A stretch of 20,201 nucleotides of DNA, from assembly GCA_002294045.1 (NCBI GenBank), contig DBEP01000082.1:1-20201 (forward strand), given 5' to 3'. The notes below the pieces were generated by a model, which did not search any database, was not told the DNA's origin, and saw only the letters and a program-made list of their open reading frames with translations. Both the position numbers and the translations under genes were made by a program. Below are positions 1 to 6,466 of the stretch, piece by piece. This stretch comes from Lachnoclostridium sp. UBA903 (lineage in GTDB: Bacteria > Bacillota > Clostridia > Lachnospirales > Lachnospiraceae). Position 1 is the stretch's first letter. Each line of letters starts with the position of its first letter.

Positions 1-256
1 CGTTGTCGTCAGTCGGCGTAGGAACCACTACGCCTCATTCCTCCGCCTTACGGAGTGACAAAATATTCAGCACAGTTTGACTAAAGATGAGCGGGACAAC
101 ACACTAGGTGCAAAAACCTGCCAACAATAAGCTCTTTACCTCCCACAAAGTGGAGCAACCGGTCCGGCACAAGCATTTTTCAAACACACGCCACGAAAAA
201 AATATATGTTTACATCTAGTATTAAATACTATATAATAGACGCAGAGGTGATAACG
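1..256. repeat. Hairpin-rich intergenic repeat, copy A
   Basis: No credible gene is present. The segment holds a series of short perfect hairpins: GGCGTAG/CTACGCC (15-21 with 28-34), CTCCG/CGGAG (41-45 with 51-55) and CCAC-AAA-GTGG (143-153). It ends with a 28-bp block at 159-186 (starting CCGGTCCGGCACAAGC) that is repeated exactly at 19145-19172, also just after a hairpin with an AAA loop. The last 16 bp of the block, AAGCATTTTTCAAACA, are also found at 15821-15836. The repeat stops about 20 bp before the promoter of the next gene. I read it as one copy of a dispersed intergenic repeat; its outer limits are not defined by this window. Confidence 0.6.
209..237 (+). promoter_or_regulatory. Sigma-A-type promoter of the DUF1836 gene
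   Basis: TTTACA (209-214) and a perfect TATAAT (232-237) are separated by 17 bp. Transcription would begin near 244, almost on top of the GAGGTG ribosome binding site at 245-250, giving a very short leader. The promoter lies inside the longest possible open frame (ATG at 206), so that upstream ATG cannot be the start for this transcript. Confidence 0.7.
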
Positions 257-874
257 GTGGATATGAGCAGTGAAGAATGCTTGAAAAGCATAATTGAAAG
301 TATCAGAAAGCTGGATTATATTAACCCGGATGAGATACCCAATATCGATTTATATATGGATCAGGTTACCACATTCATGGATGAACATTTAAAGGCTTCC
401 AAGCGCTTTAATGAAGATAAGCTTCTTACAAAAACCATGATTAATAACTATACCAAAAATGAGTTGTTACCACCGCCTAATAAAAAGAAATACTCGAAAG
501 AGCATATTCTGTTATTGATTTTTATTTATTATTTTAAAAATATTTTGACTATCAGTGACATTCAGCATATTTTTAATCCTCTTACCGAAAAATATTACGG
601 TAAAGGTTCTGATATTGGTTTGGAAGCAATCTATAAAGAGGTATTTAGTTATGAGAAGGACCAGATGGATAATCTCTTAAAAGACGTAATTAAAAAGTTC
701 AATAAATCAAGAGAAACTTTTCCGGAAGTAGAATCAGATGAGGAAAGAGAATTTTTAAATACATTTTCCTTTATCTGTATGTTAAGCTTTGACGTATATG
801 TTAAAAAACAGATGATAGAAAAATTAATCGATGAATCCATATTAGATAAGAAGAAGGATAAGAAAAAAGAATAA
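257..874 (+). CDS. DUF1836 domain-containing protein
   Basis: This is a DUF1836 family protein of about 205 residues, soluble and without membrane segments. Members are common in Firmicutes; their biochemical role is not established. An N-terminal helix-turn-helix (MerR-like) character is suggested by the stretch MINNYTKNELLPPP, typical of the family, followed by a hydrophobic helix (KEHILLLIFIYYFKNILTISDIQHIF). The C-terminus is a lysine-rich tail (KKKDKKKE). The start is chosen as GTG at 257 because GAGGTG (245-250) sits 6 nt upstream; ATG at 263 is an alternative. The longer frame from 206 begins before the promoter. The gene is monocistronic, ending at a strong terminator. Regulation of transcription is a guess from the family's HTH-like start. 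Confidence 0.75.
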   Translation: MDMSSEECLKSIIESIRKLDYINPDEIPNIDLYMDQVTTFMDEHLKASKRFNEDKLLTKTMINNYTKNELLPPPNKKKYSKEHILLLIFIYYFKNILTISDIQHIFNPLTEKYYGKGSDIGLEAIYKEVFSYEKDQMDNLLKDVIKKFNKSRETFPEVESDEEREFLNTFSFICMLSFDVYVKKQMIEKLIDESILDKKKDKKKE

Positions 875-891
875 ATCCTTAAGATATCATT

Positions 892-920
892 AAAAAACCT
901 CCCGTCCGGAGGTTTTAATA
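892..920. terminator. Bidirectional rho-independent terminator
   Basis: A 9-bp stem AAAACCTCC/GGAGGTTTT (894-902 with 908-916) has a 5-nt loop. On the minus strand it is followed by a run of T, and on the plus strand by TTTTAATAATTTT. It separates the convergent DUF1836 and YerC-like genes and can serve both. Confidence 0.85.
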
Positions 921-994
921 ATTTTAATAATAAAGCTTATCGTCCTGAGAAGATGCTGTAAATTAAAAAACCAGCCATGCCTCAGAGTCTTATG

Positions 995-1297
995 TCAGTC
1001 TTTATCTTTACTCTCAGATATTCTGGAAAAAACCATATCATAACCATCCTTACCATAATTAAGGGAACGGTTTACCCTGCTTATGGTTGCTGTTGATGCT
1101 CCCGTTTTTTCTGCTATCTCCAGATAGGTCTTATGGTCGCGCAGCATACGTGCAACTTCAAAACGCTGGGATAATGACAACAATTCATTTACAGTACAAA
1201 TATCTTCAAAGAAGGTATAACATTCCTCCGGATTATTTAAACTTAATATAGCTTCAAACAAATGGTCCACGGCAGAGGTTCTGATGTTTTTGCTCAT
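995..1297 (-). CDS. YerC/YecD-family TrpR-like DNA-binding protein
   Basis: The 100-residue protein belongs to the YerC/YecD branch of the TrpR-like superfamily, small all-helical repressors widespread in Firmicutes. The diagnostic core is a region ending ELLSLSQRFEVARML (residues about 37-52), then the helix-turn-helix YLEIAEKTGASTATISRVNR (about 58-77), which contains the recognition helix. Family relatives are dimeric DNA-binding proteins; the ligand, if any, is unknown, and true TrpR tryptophan-binding cannot be inferred. The ATG at 1297 is supported by GGAGA on the minus strand about 8 nt upstream. The gene stands alone with its own promoter and shares a terminator with the convergent DUF1836 gene. 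Confidence 0.9.
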   Translation of the reverse strand: MSKNIRTSAVDHLFEAILSLNNPEECYTFFEDICTVNELLSLSQRFEVARMLRDHKTYLEIAEKTGASTATISRVNRSLNYGKDGYDMVFSRISESKDKD

Positions 1298-1333
1298 ATA
1301 TCCATCTCCTGATAAGTATATTCTAACAGCATA

Positions 1334-1362
1334 ATTTTAACACGATAAAGTCATAAAGTAAA
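1334..1362 (-). promoter_or_regulatory. Promoter of the YerC-like gene
   Basis: On the minus strand TTTACT (1362-1357) and TAAAAT (1339-1334) are spaced by 17 bp and lie about 37 nt before the start codon. The rest of the gap to 1500 holds no recognisable gene, only a pair of ACTTCCAT direct repeats (about 1437 and 1464) of unknown meaning. Confidence 0.55.
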
Positions 1363-1503
1363 GCATTATTTTCTGTTGCTGAGATTGGCTTATTTACTGG
1401 GTTTATGAAATCTTGCTACACCTTTTTTGTGGTTGACTTCCATAAAACTGATTCAGCTCACTTCCATCGACTATGATTTCCCTGGATAATTGGGTGTATA
1501 TGC

Positions 1504-1560
1504 TTGACAAAATTAAACCTAAGAACTATAATATAAAAAAACATACACGCGTATGTATGT
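1504..1560 (+). promoter_or_regulatory. tetR promoter with operator 1
   Basis: A perfect consensus promoter, TTGACA (1504-1509), 17 bp, TATAAT (1527-1532), precedes the TetR gene. Immediately downstream lies an inverted repeat ACATAC-ACGC-GTATGT (1541-1556). The same CATAC-AYGC-GTATG core occurs again at 2275-2288, before the ABC transporter. Its position over the transcription start fits autorepression by the TetR protein encoded next; that is inference from placement. Confidence 0.8.
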
Positions 1561-1572
1561 AGAGGTGATTAT

Positions 1573-2217
1573 ATGCCACGTCACGACCCAGACCAAAAAA
1601 CGAAGCAATATATATTGGAAACTGCTATGCGCCTTTTTTCAGAAAAGGGATTAGAGAATGTGAATGTTGAAGATGTTGTAAAGGAGGTTGGTGTAACCCG
1701 CGGGGCTTTTTACCATTATTTCAAATCCCGCGAAGAATTGATTTCCAGTGTTATGTACAAGTCTTTTAATGACAACAATCCGTTTACCCTCGCCCATAAG
1801 CAGGAAGGGCTTAATGCTCTTGAAAAACTTCGTTTTGTGTTTAAACTTGACCTCTGTCCCCGTTTGGATATGAGTGATAGTTTGAGAACCGAAATGCAGA
1901 AATTAGCAGGTAATCCTGTTGTCTTTAAGAATGAAACGCTTTTCCAAGCAAATGTGGTGGCTCCTTATGTTGAAAAACTATTGCTTGAGGGAAATGAGGA
2001 CGGCTCAATTTCTGTTAAATATCCAAAACAAGTATCACAAATTATTTCTCTGCTGATTGCTTTGTGGTTAAGCTCCTTTTCATTTCAAGTGCCTTATAAA
2101 GAGTTTGCCGATAAAGTTTCATTTCTTGAACAGTTGGGGGAAGTGTTGGGCGTACCTTTTATGGATAAGGAAATGAAAGAACTTTTTTTGGAAATAGGCA
2201 AACGTGAATTTGAATGA
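1573..2217 (+). CDS. TetR/AcrR-family transcriptional regulator
   Basis: A 214-residue TetR-type repressor. The N-terminal helix-turn-helix domain (about residues 9-56) shows the family pattern: ILETAMRLFSEKGLENV, then VEDVVKEVGVTRGAFYHYFKSREEL, where GAFYHYFKSREEL is the recognition helix and hinge. The C-terminal all-helical part (about 70-214) would bind the inducer and is not recognisable further. ATG 1573 has AGAGGTGA 8 nt upstream. The next two genes encode a DrrAB-like ABC exporter, and an operator-like palindrome is present before both tetR and the exporter, so the likely job is repression of itself and the exporter until a toxic substrate binds. The substrate is unknown. Confidence 0.92.
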   Translation: MPRHDPDQKTKQYILETAMRLFSEKGLENVNVEDVVKEVGVTRGAFYHYFKSREELISSVMYKSFNDNNPFTLAHKQEGLNALEKLRFVFKLDLCPRLDMSDSLRTEMQKLAGNPVVFKNETLFQANVVAPYVEKLLLEGNEDGSISVKYPKQVSQIISLLIALWLSSFSFQVPYKEFADKVSFLEQLGEVLGVPFMDKEMKELFLEIGKREFE

Positions 2218-2234
2218 AAAAATAAAGTCTTAGA

Positions 2235-2264
2235 TTTACTGCCTCATTATAGGCAGTAAAATTT
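2235..2264 (+). terminator. Hairpin after tetR, possible weak terminator
   Basis: A perfect 9-bp stem TTTACTGCC/GGCAGTAAA (2235-2243 with 2252-2260) with an 8-nt loop lies 17 nt after the tetR stop. The T-rich tail is short (ATTT), so termination may be partial. Confidence 0.5.
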
Positions 2265-2270
2265 AAAGTT

Positions 2271-2292
2271 TATACATACATGCGTATGTATA
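2271..2292 (+). promoter_or_regulatory. Operator 2 upstream of the ABC exporter
   Basis: A near-perfect 22-bp palindrome: arms TATACATAC and GTATGTATA are exact complements around ATGC. It shares CATAC-AYGC-GTATG with operator 1 at 1542-1555, differing by one central base. It lies 25 bp before the ATPase start. A TATAAA at 2289-2294 could be the -10 box, in which case bound TetR would cover the promoter. Confidence 0.75.
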
Positions 2293-2317
2293 AAAACGAA
2301 AAAAAAAGAGGGAAAAT

Positions 2318-3166
2318 ATGATTAAAAATTTCATTGAAGTTTCGGGTTTAAAAAAATCCTTCCAAACAAACCATGTTTTGAAGGATGTCAGCTTCACTAT
2401 TTGCAAAGGTAGTATCTTCGCTCTGCTCGGCTCGAATGGTGCAGGAAAAACAACTGTCATTAAAATTCTTTCCACTTTGACGAAGCCGGACGGCGGTAAT
2501 GCTACCATCAGTGGCTTTGATGTGGTACACCAAGGGGACTATGTACGTGAGTGTATTAGTCTGACAGGGCAGTTTGCGGCAGTAGATGAAGTTTTAACGG
2601 GCAGAGAAAACTTAAATCTTATCGGGCAACTTAAGCGTCTGCCGGATGTTAAAAGTAAGGTGGACGAGTGGCTATCCTTTTTCAATCTGGAGGATGCGGC
2701 TAACCGAAAAGTATCCACCTATTCTGGTGGTATGCGCCGCAGATTGGATATAGCCATGAGCCTTATGGGCAGCCCCCAAGTACTTTTTCTCGATGAACCC
2801 ACTACAGGGCTTGACCCACAAAACCGTATCGCCATGTGGGACTTGGTAAAGAGCTTAGCAGCGGGAGGAACAACGGTGTTTCTCACTACGCAATATTTAG
2901 AAGAAGCAGAGTATCTTGCCGACAGCATCGCCATTCTTCATGGCGGTAAGATACTCGCAGAAGGCACACCGCAATATCTCAAAGAGATAATGCCGCAACG
3001 AGGCGCACAACTAAATATCCAAAGTGAAAGAAAAGCCATAGAAGCTATGAAACTCTTAAATGATAATGGCATTGCCGTTGATAGCATCGAGCAAAACCTG
3101 CCCTCTTTAGAAGAGGTATTTCTAACGTTAATTGATGAAAAAAAGGAGGGTAGTAATCATGAGTAA
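2318..3166 (+). CDS. ABC exporter ATP-binding protein, DrrA-like
   Basis: The 282-residue ATPase is the cytoplasmic subunit of an ABC-2 (drug/lipid type) exporter. Walker A is GSNGAGKT (38-45), the Q-loop glutamine is at 85, the signature YSGGMRRRLDIA spans 135-146, Walker B VLFLDE ends at 160, and the D-loop GLDP follows (164-167). The switch position reads LTTQYLEEAEYLAD, with Gln in place of the usual His, as is typical of the daunorubicin-resistance DrrA group. The C-terminal 70 residues form the accessory domain of that group. GAGGG lies before ATG 2318. The stop overlaps the permease start by 8 nt, indicating translational coupling. The family exports hydrophobic drugs or other amphiphiles; the substrate here is unknown. 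Confidence 0.93.
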   Translation: MIKNFIEVSGLKKSFQTNHVLKDVSFTICKGSIFALLGSNGAGKTTVIKILSTLTKPDGGNATISGFDVVHQGDYVRECISLTGQFAAVDEVLTGRENLNLIGQLKRLPDVKSKVDEWLSFFNLEDAANRKVSTYSGGMRRRLDIAMSLMGSPQVLFLDEPTTGLDPQNRIAMWDLVKSLAAGGTTVFLTTQYLEEAEYLADSIAILHGGKILAEGTPQYLKEIMPQRGAQLNIQSERKAIEAMKLLNDNGIAVDSIEQNLPSLEEVFLTLIDEKKEGSNHE

Positions 3167-3929
3167 GCCAAAGACGAGTATATTTTTAGATTCGTGGATA
3201 ATGTTCAAACGCTGTTTGCTTATTTCTATGCGAAATCCCGAAGCACTGTTAATGGCAACAATAACACCATTCTTTTTAATGTTATTGTTTGGGACTGTAT
3301 TTGGGAATATAGCAGACATAGGAGATTTCAACTACATTGATTTCATTGTACCGGGAATTATTATGCAAAGTATTGGTACAGCTTCTCAACATTCGGCAAT
3401 GAATGTCGCGACAGACATGACGAAAGGTATAATCGACCGCTTTCGCTCCATGTCTATTTCAAAATCCGCCGTACTTATAGGTCATACCGGTGCCGGAGTG
3501 GTGAGAAATGTAATTTCAACCACTGTAATCGTTGACACTGCCTTTATTCTTGGTTTCAGACCACAAGGCGGCTTTGTGGATTGGCTTATTGTTGTGGGTC
3601 TCCTTATGTTAGTGAACATTACAATTTCATTGCTTGCCGTACTGTGCGGGCTAATCTCAAAGACGGCAGAAGGCTCCAGCGGACTGATGTTTCCACTCTT
3701 TATTCTGCCTTTCATCAGTTCCGGCTTCGCCCCCATTGATACCATGTCCGGCGGCATTAGATGGTTTGCGGAAATACAGCCCATGACACCGATTATTGAC
3801 AGTATTCGGGCTTTGACGCTTGATTTACCTTTAGGCAATAGCCTATGGATGGCTTTGGCTTGGTGTGTGGGTATAATCATTGTGGCTTTCGCTGCCTCAG
3901 TACAGGTTTATAAGCGTAAATTGTTGTAG
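3159..3929 (+). CDS. ABC-2 type permease, DrrB-like
   Basis: A 256-residue integral membrane permease that pairs with the preceding ATPase. Six hydrophobic segments are visible, beginning with PEALLMATITPFFLMLLFGTVF region near residue 30-50 and ending with LAWCVGIIIVAFAASV near the C-terminus; the arrangement is that of ABC2_membrane (DrrB/NodJ) proteins. ATG 3159 is chosen over an in-frame ATG at 3132 because AGGAGGG (3144-3150) sits 8 nt before it; the upstream ATG has no such site. It overlaps the ATPase gene by 8 nt. The protein ends in a short basic tail (VYKRKLL). Expected function is ATP-driven export across the cytoplasmic membrane. Confidence 0.92.
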   Translation: MSKPKTSIFLDSWIMFKRCLLISMRNPEALLMATITPFFLMLLFGTVFGNIADIGDFNYIDFIVPGIIMQSIGTASQHSAMNVATDMTKGIIDRFRSMSISKSAVLIGHTGAGVVRNVISTTVIVDTAFILGFRPQGGFVDWLIVVGLLMLVNITISLLAVLCGLISKTAEGSSGLMFPLFILPFISSGFAPIDTMSGGIRWFAEIQPMTPIIDSIRALTLDLPLGNSLWMALAWCVGIIIVAFAASVQVYKRKLL

Positions 3930-3936
3930 GAATATT

Positions 3937-4091
3937 ATGATAAAAACGGCTTTTGCAAGCAAGTGTTGAAACACGAAGCTATCAACGCTTACAAACGGAC
4001 GAAGTGGCAACAATCACGCGAGGTAACTTTTTCTGACCTTAACCCGCAAGAGGAAAATCAGCTTTACACACATGACAACTACTTTGCCGCG
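3937..4091 (+). pseudogene. Fragment of an ICE-type sigma-70-like regulator
   Basis: The start ATGATAAAAACGGCTTTTGC (3937) reads MIKTAFAS and then runs into a TGA; shifting frame at about 3960 continues QVLKHEAINAYKRTKWQQSREVTF and SDLNPQEENQLYTHDNYF. This matches, from memory of the family, the N-terminal half of the small sigma-70-like protein found in Tn916-related conjugative transposons, where the start is FxxFCKxVLKHEA and the middle has SELxxQELEQLY. Similarity stops near 4091; the conserved C-terminal DNA-binding half is absent. So the gene is both frameshifted and truncated. Directly downstream of a TetR/ABC cassette, it suggests that the cassette arrived on an integrative element. 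Confidence 0.65.
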
Positions 4092-4229
4092 TTTTATGAA
4101 GCAAAAATCATTGTTGAGATTGGCAGGTTATTCTACTATTTTTTATGCTTATCATTTCTGACAAGGGTAATTATAGCTATGAACATAATTACAAACGCGA
4201 ATAAGTCGCTATATGTAACATACATAAGC

Positions 4230-4262
4230 ACCGGCCCCTTTTTTATAGAGTAGGTGGCCGGT
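4230..4262. repeat. Inverted repeat ACCGGCC/GGCCGGT
   Basis: ACCGGCC (4230-4236) and GGCCGGT (4256-4262) are perfect complements 19 bp apart with a T-run inside the loop. It lies between the sigma fragment and the next promoter, close to where the mobile-element remnant should end. No function is assigned. Confidence 0.4.
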
Positions 4263-4353
4263 TCGACTTTCGGATATTTCATCCTCCGCCATGGAGAACT
4301 TTCCTATACTCGTACTCCCTTCAAAAACTACTCTGAGATATGGGGGTTTTATA

Positions 4354-4382
4354 TTGCAGAATACCGTAATCCGCTGTATAAT
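4354..4382 (+). promoter_or_regulatory. Promoter of the YHYH protein gene
   Basis: TTGCAG (4354-4359), 17 bp, TATAAT (4377-4382). The start codon is 30 nt downstream, with GGGAGG at 4402-4407. Confidence 0.7.
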
Positions 4383-4412
4383 AATGGTAAAATAAAAGCG
4401 TGGGAGGATATA

Positions 4413-4916
4413 ATGAAAAGATTAGTTAGAATGTTATCGGTTATTTTATTATCAGTACTTATAACGGTGACACCAATTTTTATTACACTCGATAACCCAG
4501 AAATAATTAGCGTCGAAGCTCATTCGGGAAGAACTGATTCAAGTGGAGGACATAAGGACAATAAAAATAAGAGCGGATTAGGAAGTTATCATTATCACTG
4601 TGGAGGACATCCAGCACACCTGCATACAAATGGGGTTTGTCCTTATTCAACAAGTACCAAAACTAGTTCTCAAAAAACAAGTAAGAATTCAACGTCATCT
4701 AGTACCAAAACAAATAAAGCCAAATCTTCTGCATCATCTAAATTGATTAAAAAAGTTCAAAAAGCTTTAAATGAATTAGGTTATGATTGTGGAAAAGCAG
4801 ATGGTATTTTAGGTAAGAAAACTAAAGCTGCATTAAAGAAATTTCAAGAAGATAATGAATTGAAAGTCGATGGCATTATCGGTAAAGAAGTAAAGAAAGC
4901 ATTAAATATTACATAA
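4413..4916 (+). CDS. Secreted YHYH-motif protein with peptidoglycan-binding domain
   Basis: A 167-residue exported protein. Residues 1-33 form a signal peptide (MKRLVR, then a hydrophobic core, possible cleavage around VEA-HSG). Next is a histidine/cysteine-rich YHYH domain with HSGRTDSSGGHKDNKNKSG, GSYHYHCGGHPAHLH and NGVCPY, the usual hallmark of this small Firmicute family, whose role is unknown but whose His/Cys pattern suggests metal binding. A Ser/Thr/Lys-rich linker (about 81-112) leads to a peptidoglycan-binding domain (PG_binding_1) with VQKALNELGYDCGKADGILG and ALKKFQEDNELKVDGIIG. ATG 4413 is chosen because it carries GGGAGG and begins the signal peptide; an open frame extends upstream but starts before the promoter. 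Probably held in the cell wall. Confidence 0.85.
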   Translation: MKRLVRMLSVILLSVLITVTPIFITLDNPEIISVEAHSGRTDSSGGHKDNKNKSGLGSYHYHCGGHPAHLHTNGVCPYSTSTKTSSQKTSKNSTSSSTKTNKAKSSASSKLIKKVQKALNELGYDCGKADGILGKKTKAALKKFQEDNELKVDGIIGKEVKKALNIT

Positions 4917-4932
4917 TTTTTATAACGATTAG

Positions 4933-4963
4933 GCACTTACTCCGGCAGGTAGGTGCTTTTTTT
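4933..4963 (+). terminator. Rho-independent terminator after the YHYH gene
   Basis: Stem GCACTTAC/GTAGGTGC (4933-4940 with 4949-4956, one G-T pair) is followed by seven T. Confidence 0.9.
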
Positions 4964-4998
4964 ACACGTAGATTATACCAGATTGGAAGGTGAGGTAA

Positions 4999-5229
4999 TT
5001 GGAAAATGAACACAACTTAAGATATTTAAGCTCGAATGAAGCTCAAGAATATGGAAGAATGGGCGGAAAAGCATCTGATGAATCCTGAAGAAGATAAGCT
5101 GACTTTTGGAAGACACTAAACACCTTACTTACCTCTGAAATAGATAAATAACCTGGAGTATTTCCCTTGTTAAAAGCTTTGGGCTTTGATAGTACTTTAG
5201 AATCCGCTGCGGCAAAAATCAAATCATAA
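4999..5229 (+). pseudogene. Decayed phage small-terminase-like (KGG-type) gene
   Basis: One continuous frame of 77 codons begins with TTG at 4999 behind GGTGAGG and carries three internal stops (TGA 5086, TAA 5095, TAA 5149). Between them it reads ENEHNLRYLSSNEAQEYGRM, GGKASDES, then ADFWKTLNTLLTSEIDK and PGVFPLLKALGFDSTLESAA. The SSNEAQEYGRMGGKAS start is like the KGG/terminase-small-subunit-like proteins of Firmicute phages (NEARERGRKGGKASG), and KALGFDSTLESA fits their C-terminal half. No frameshift is needed, so decay is by base substitution. Too damaged to make a full protein. The assignment is from remembered family patterns. Confidence 0.6.
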
Positions 5230-5230
5230 T

Positions 5231-5417
5231 AATAAAAGTAAGAGTAACCAAATAAACTAATGTAAAGAGTACTGTAACTATTCTTTTGACTGGCGTTTTT
5301 GCCTGTTTATCTGCATCCGGAAAGATAAGCGGAGAGCAGATTCTGATGATCTTTACGAGCATCATTGTTTATTATTATGGCACCTAATCAGAAATAAAGG
5401 CAAAGGAGAGTGAATAA
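5231..5417 (+). pseudogene. Decayed holin-like small membrane protein
   Basis: In the frame ending with TAA at 5415 the sequence reads VTILLTGVFACLSASGKISG, EQILMIFTSIIVYYYGT, a stop, then SEIKAKESE. This is a two-segment membrane protein of the type usually placed just before a phage amidase. The upstream part (NKSKSNQIN, stop, CK) is in another frame, joined at AGAGTACTG near 5268-5273, where one base appears lost. The GT-stop-SE junction looks like a CAA to TAA change. The stop nearly abuts the amidase start, as in an intact lysis cassette. Holin function is inference from position and hydrophobicity. Confidence 0.55.
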
Positions 5418-5418
5418 C

Positions 5419-6276
5419 ATGGCATATTTGGTTGCAGTGGACAACGGGCATGGCATGGAGACGGCAGGGAAGCGAACCCCTGCCATTCCGGAGGATTGGT
5501 TTGGTAAGAAAAAAGGGGATTACATACTGGAAAAGGAATTTAACAAGCCAACCGCCGAATATTTAATAGGAGCTTTAAAACGGTGCGGGATGAATACGGT
5601 AAATGTCAGTCCCGGTACCGGGGATATACCGCCGAAAGACCGATATACGGCTGCCAATAATGCAAAGGCTGACATATTTGTTTCCAAGCATTATAATGCA
5701 GCAACCGGCAAGTGGGGAAGTGCAAACGGTATTGAAACCATTATTTCCCAATATGCGTCGGACAAATCCAAAAAGCTGGCCGGACTGGTGCAGAGCGAAC
5801 TTGTAAAGGAACATAAAAGGACGGACAGGGGCGTTAAAACGGATATAACGCAGTCAGGCATTAATATAGCCGTTCTGCGTTATACAAACATGCCGGCCGT
5901 GCTTACGGAATCCGGATTTATGGATAACCTGGCGGAAGCAAAAACCATGCTGGACCCGAATTTTCAGAAGGCGGATGCCGAAGCTACCTGTAAAGGCATA
6001 TGTATATATTTGGGAGTAACATATAAGGAGGAAACAGAGATGCCAACAACAAACGTTACAAGAGAATCTTCTGTACAAGACATTAAATGGTTACAAACAC
6101 AACTGAACAAGGCTCTGCCGGGCTATACCTACATACCGCTTAAAATAGATGGTATATATGGTTCCAAAACACGAATTGCAGTATTGATGTTTGCGGAAAG
6201 CAAAGGCTGGAACTGGGATATTTATACTGGCTGGACCGTAGGGACCGGGGCAATAGCTTCTCTGGCCAAATTATAA
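5419..6276 (+). CDS. N-acetylmuramoyl-L-alanine amidase (phage-type endolysin)
   Basis: A 285-residue Amidase_3 enzyme that cuts the bond between muramic acid and L-alanine in peptidoglycan. The zinc ligands and catalytic residues are recognisable: His in DNGHG near residue 10, Glu in EKEFNKPTAE near 45, His in SKHYNAATG near 92, and the catalytic Glu in LTESGFMDN near 165. The C-terminal part (about 215-285) contains SVQDIKWLQTQLNKALPG and KIDGIYGSKTRIAVLMF, a peptidoglycan-binding-like domain. No signal peptide is present, as for phage endolysins that leave through a holin. ATG 5419 is preferred over GTG 5410 because AAAGGAGAG ends 8 nt before it. It follows two decayed phage genes, so it is probably a prophage leftover, still intact. 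Confidence 0.9.
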   Translation: MAYLVAVDNGHGMETAGKRTPAIPEDWFGKKKGDYILEKEFNKPTAEYLIGALKRCGMNTVNVSPGTGDIPPKDRYTAANNAKADIFVSKHYNAATGKWGSANGIETIISQYASDKSKKLAGLVQSELVKEHKRTDRGVKTDITQSGINIAVLRYTNMPAVLTESGFMDNLAEAKTMLDPNFQKADAEATCKGICIYLGVTYKEETEMPTTNVTRESSVQDIKWLQTQLNKALPGYTYIPLKIDGIYGSKTRIAVLMFAESKGWNWDIYTGWTVGTGAIASLAKL

Positions 6277-6341
6277 TCAACTATTTATAAAAGTTGTATC
6301 ATTATAAAGAATTGAAATTATAAAAATTGAAATATGTAAGG

Positions 6342-6374
6342 AAAAGGAACCGTGTTTTAGATACGGTTCCTTTT
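6342..6374. terminator. Bidirectional terminator
   Basis: A perfect 12-bp stem AAAAGGAACCGT/ACGGTTCCTTTT (6342-6353 with 6363-6374) with a 9-nt loop lies between the convergent amidase and FMN-binding lipoprotein genes. T runs are present on both strands. The remaining sequence up to 6466 is AT-rich and shows nothing else. Confidence 0.85.
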
Positions 6375-6466
6375 ATAATGAAATATGAAAGAAATAAGTA
6401 TAAAAATAAAAATAGTTTTGTGAATATCAATCAACTCCGTAATAATAGCAGGTTTAATTATTGTAA

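Noticed and set aside
1380..1500. Minus-strand frame reading REIIVDGSELNQFYGSQPQK or, in another frame, MEVNHKKGVARFHKPSK, as a possible transposase remnant
   Set aside because: The frames are about 20-40 codons, without ribosome site or recognised family. The only firm pattern is a pair of ACTTCCAT repeats.
4110..4253. Continuation of the sigma-like frame (FYEAKIIVEIGRLFYYFLCLSF and beyond) as a real small membrane protein
   Set aside because: It has no start or ribosome site of its own and follows the point where similarity to the sigma family ends; read as unrelated junction sequence.
4256..4292. GGTTCGACTTTC followed by CATCCTCCGCCA looks like the T-arm and 3' end of a tRNA-Ser gene, possibly an integration site
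   Set aside because: The spacing between the T-loop and the acceptor end is wrong, the T-stem does not pair and there is no tRNA body upstream. At most a fragment; more likely chance.
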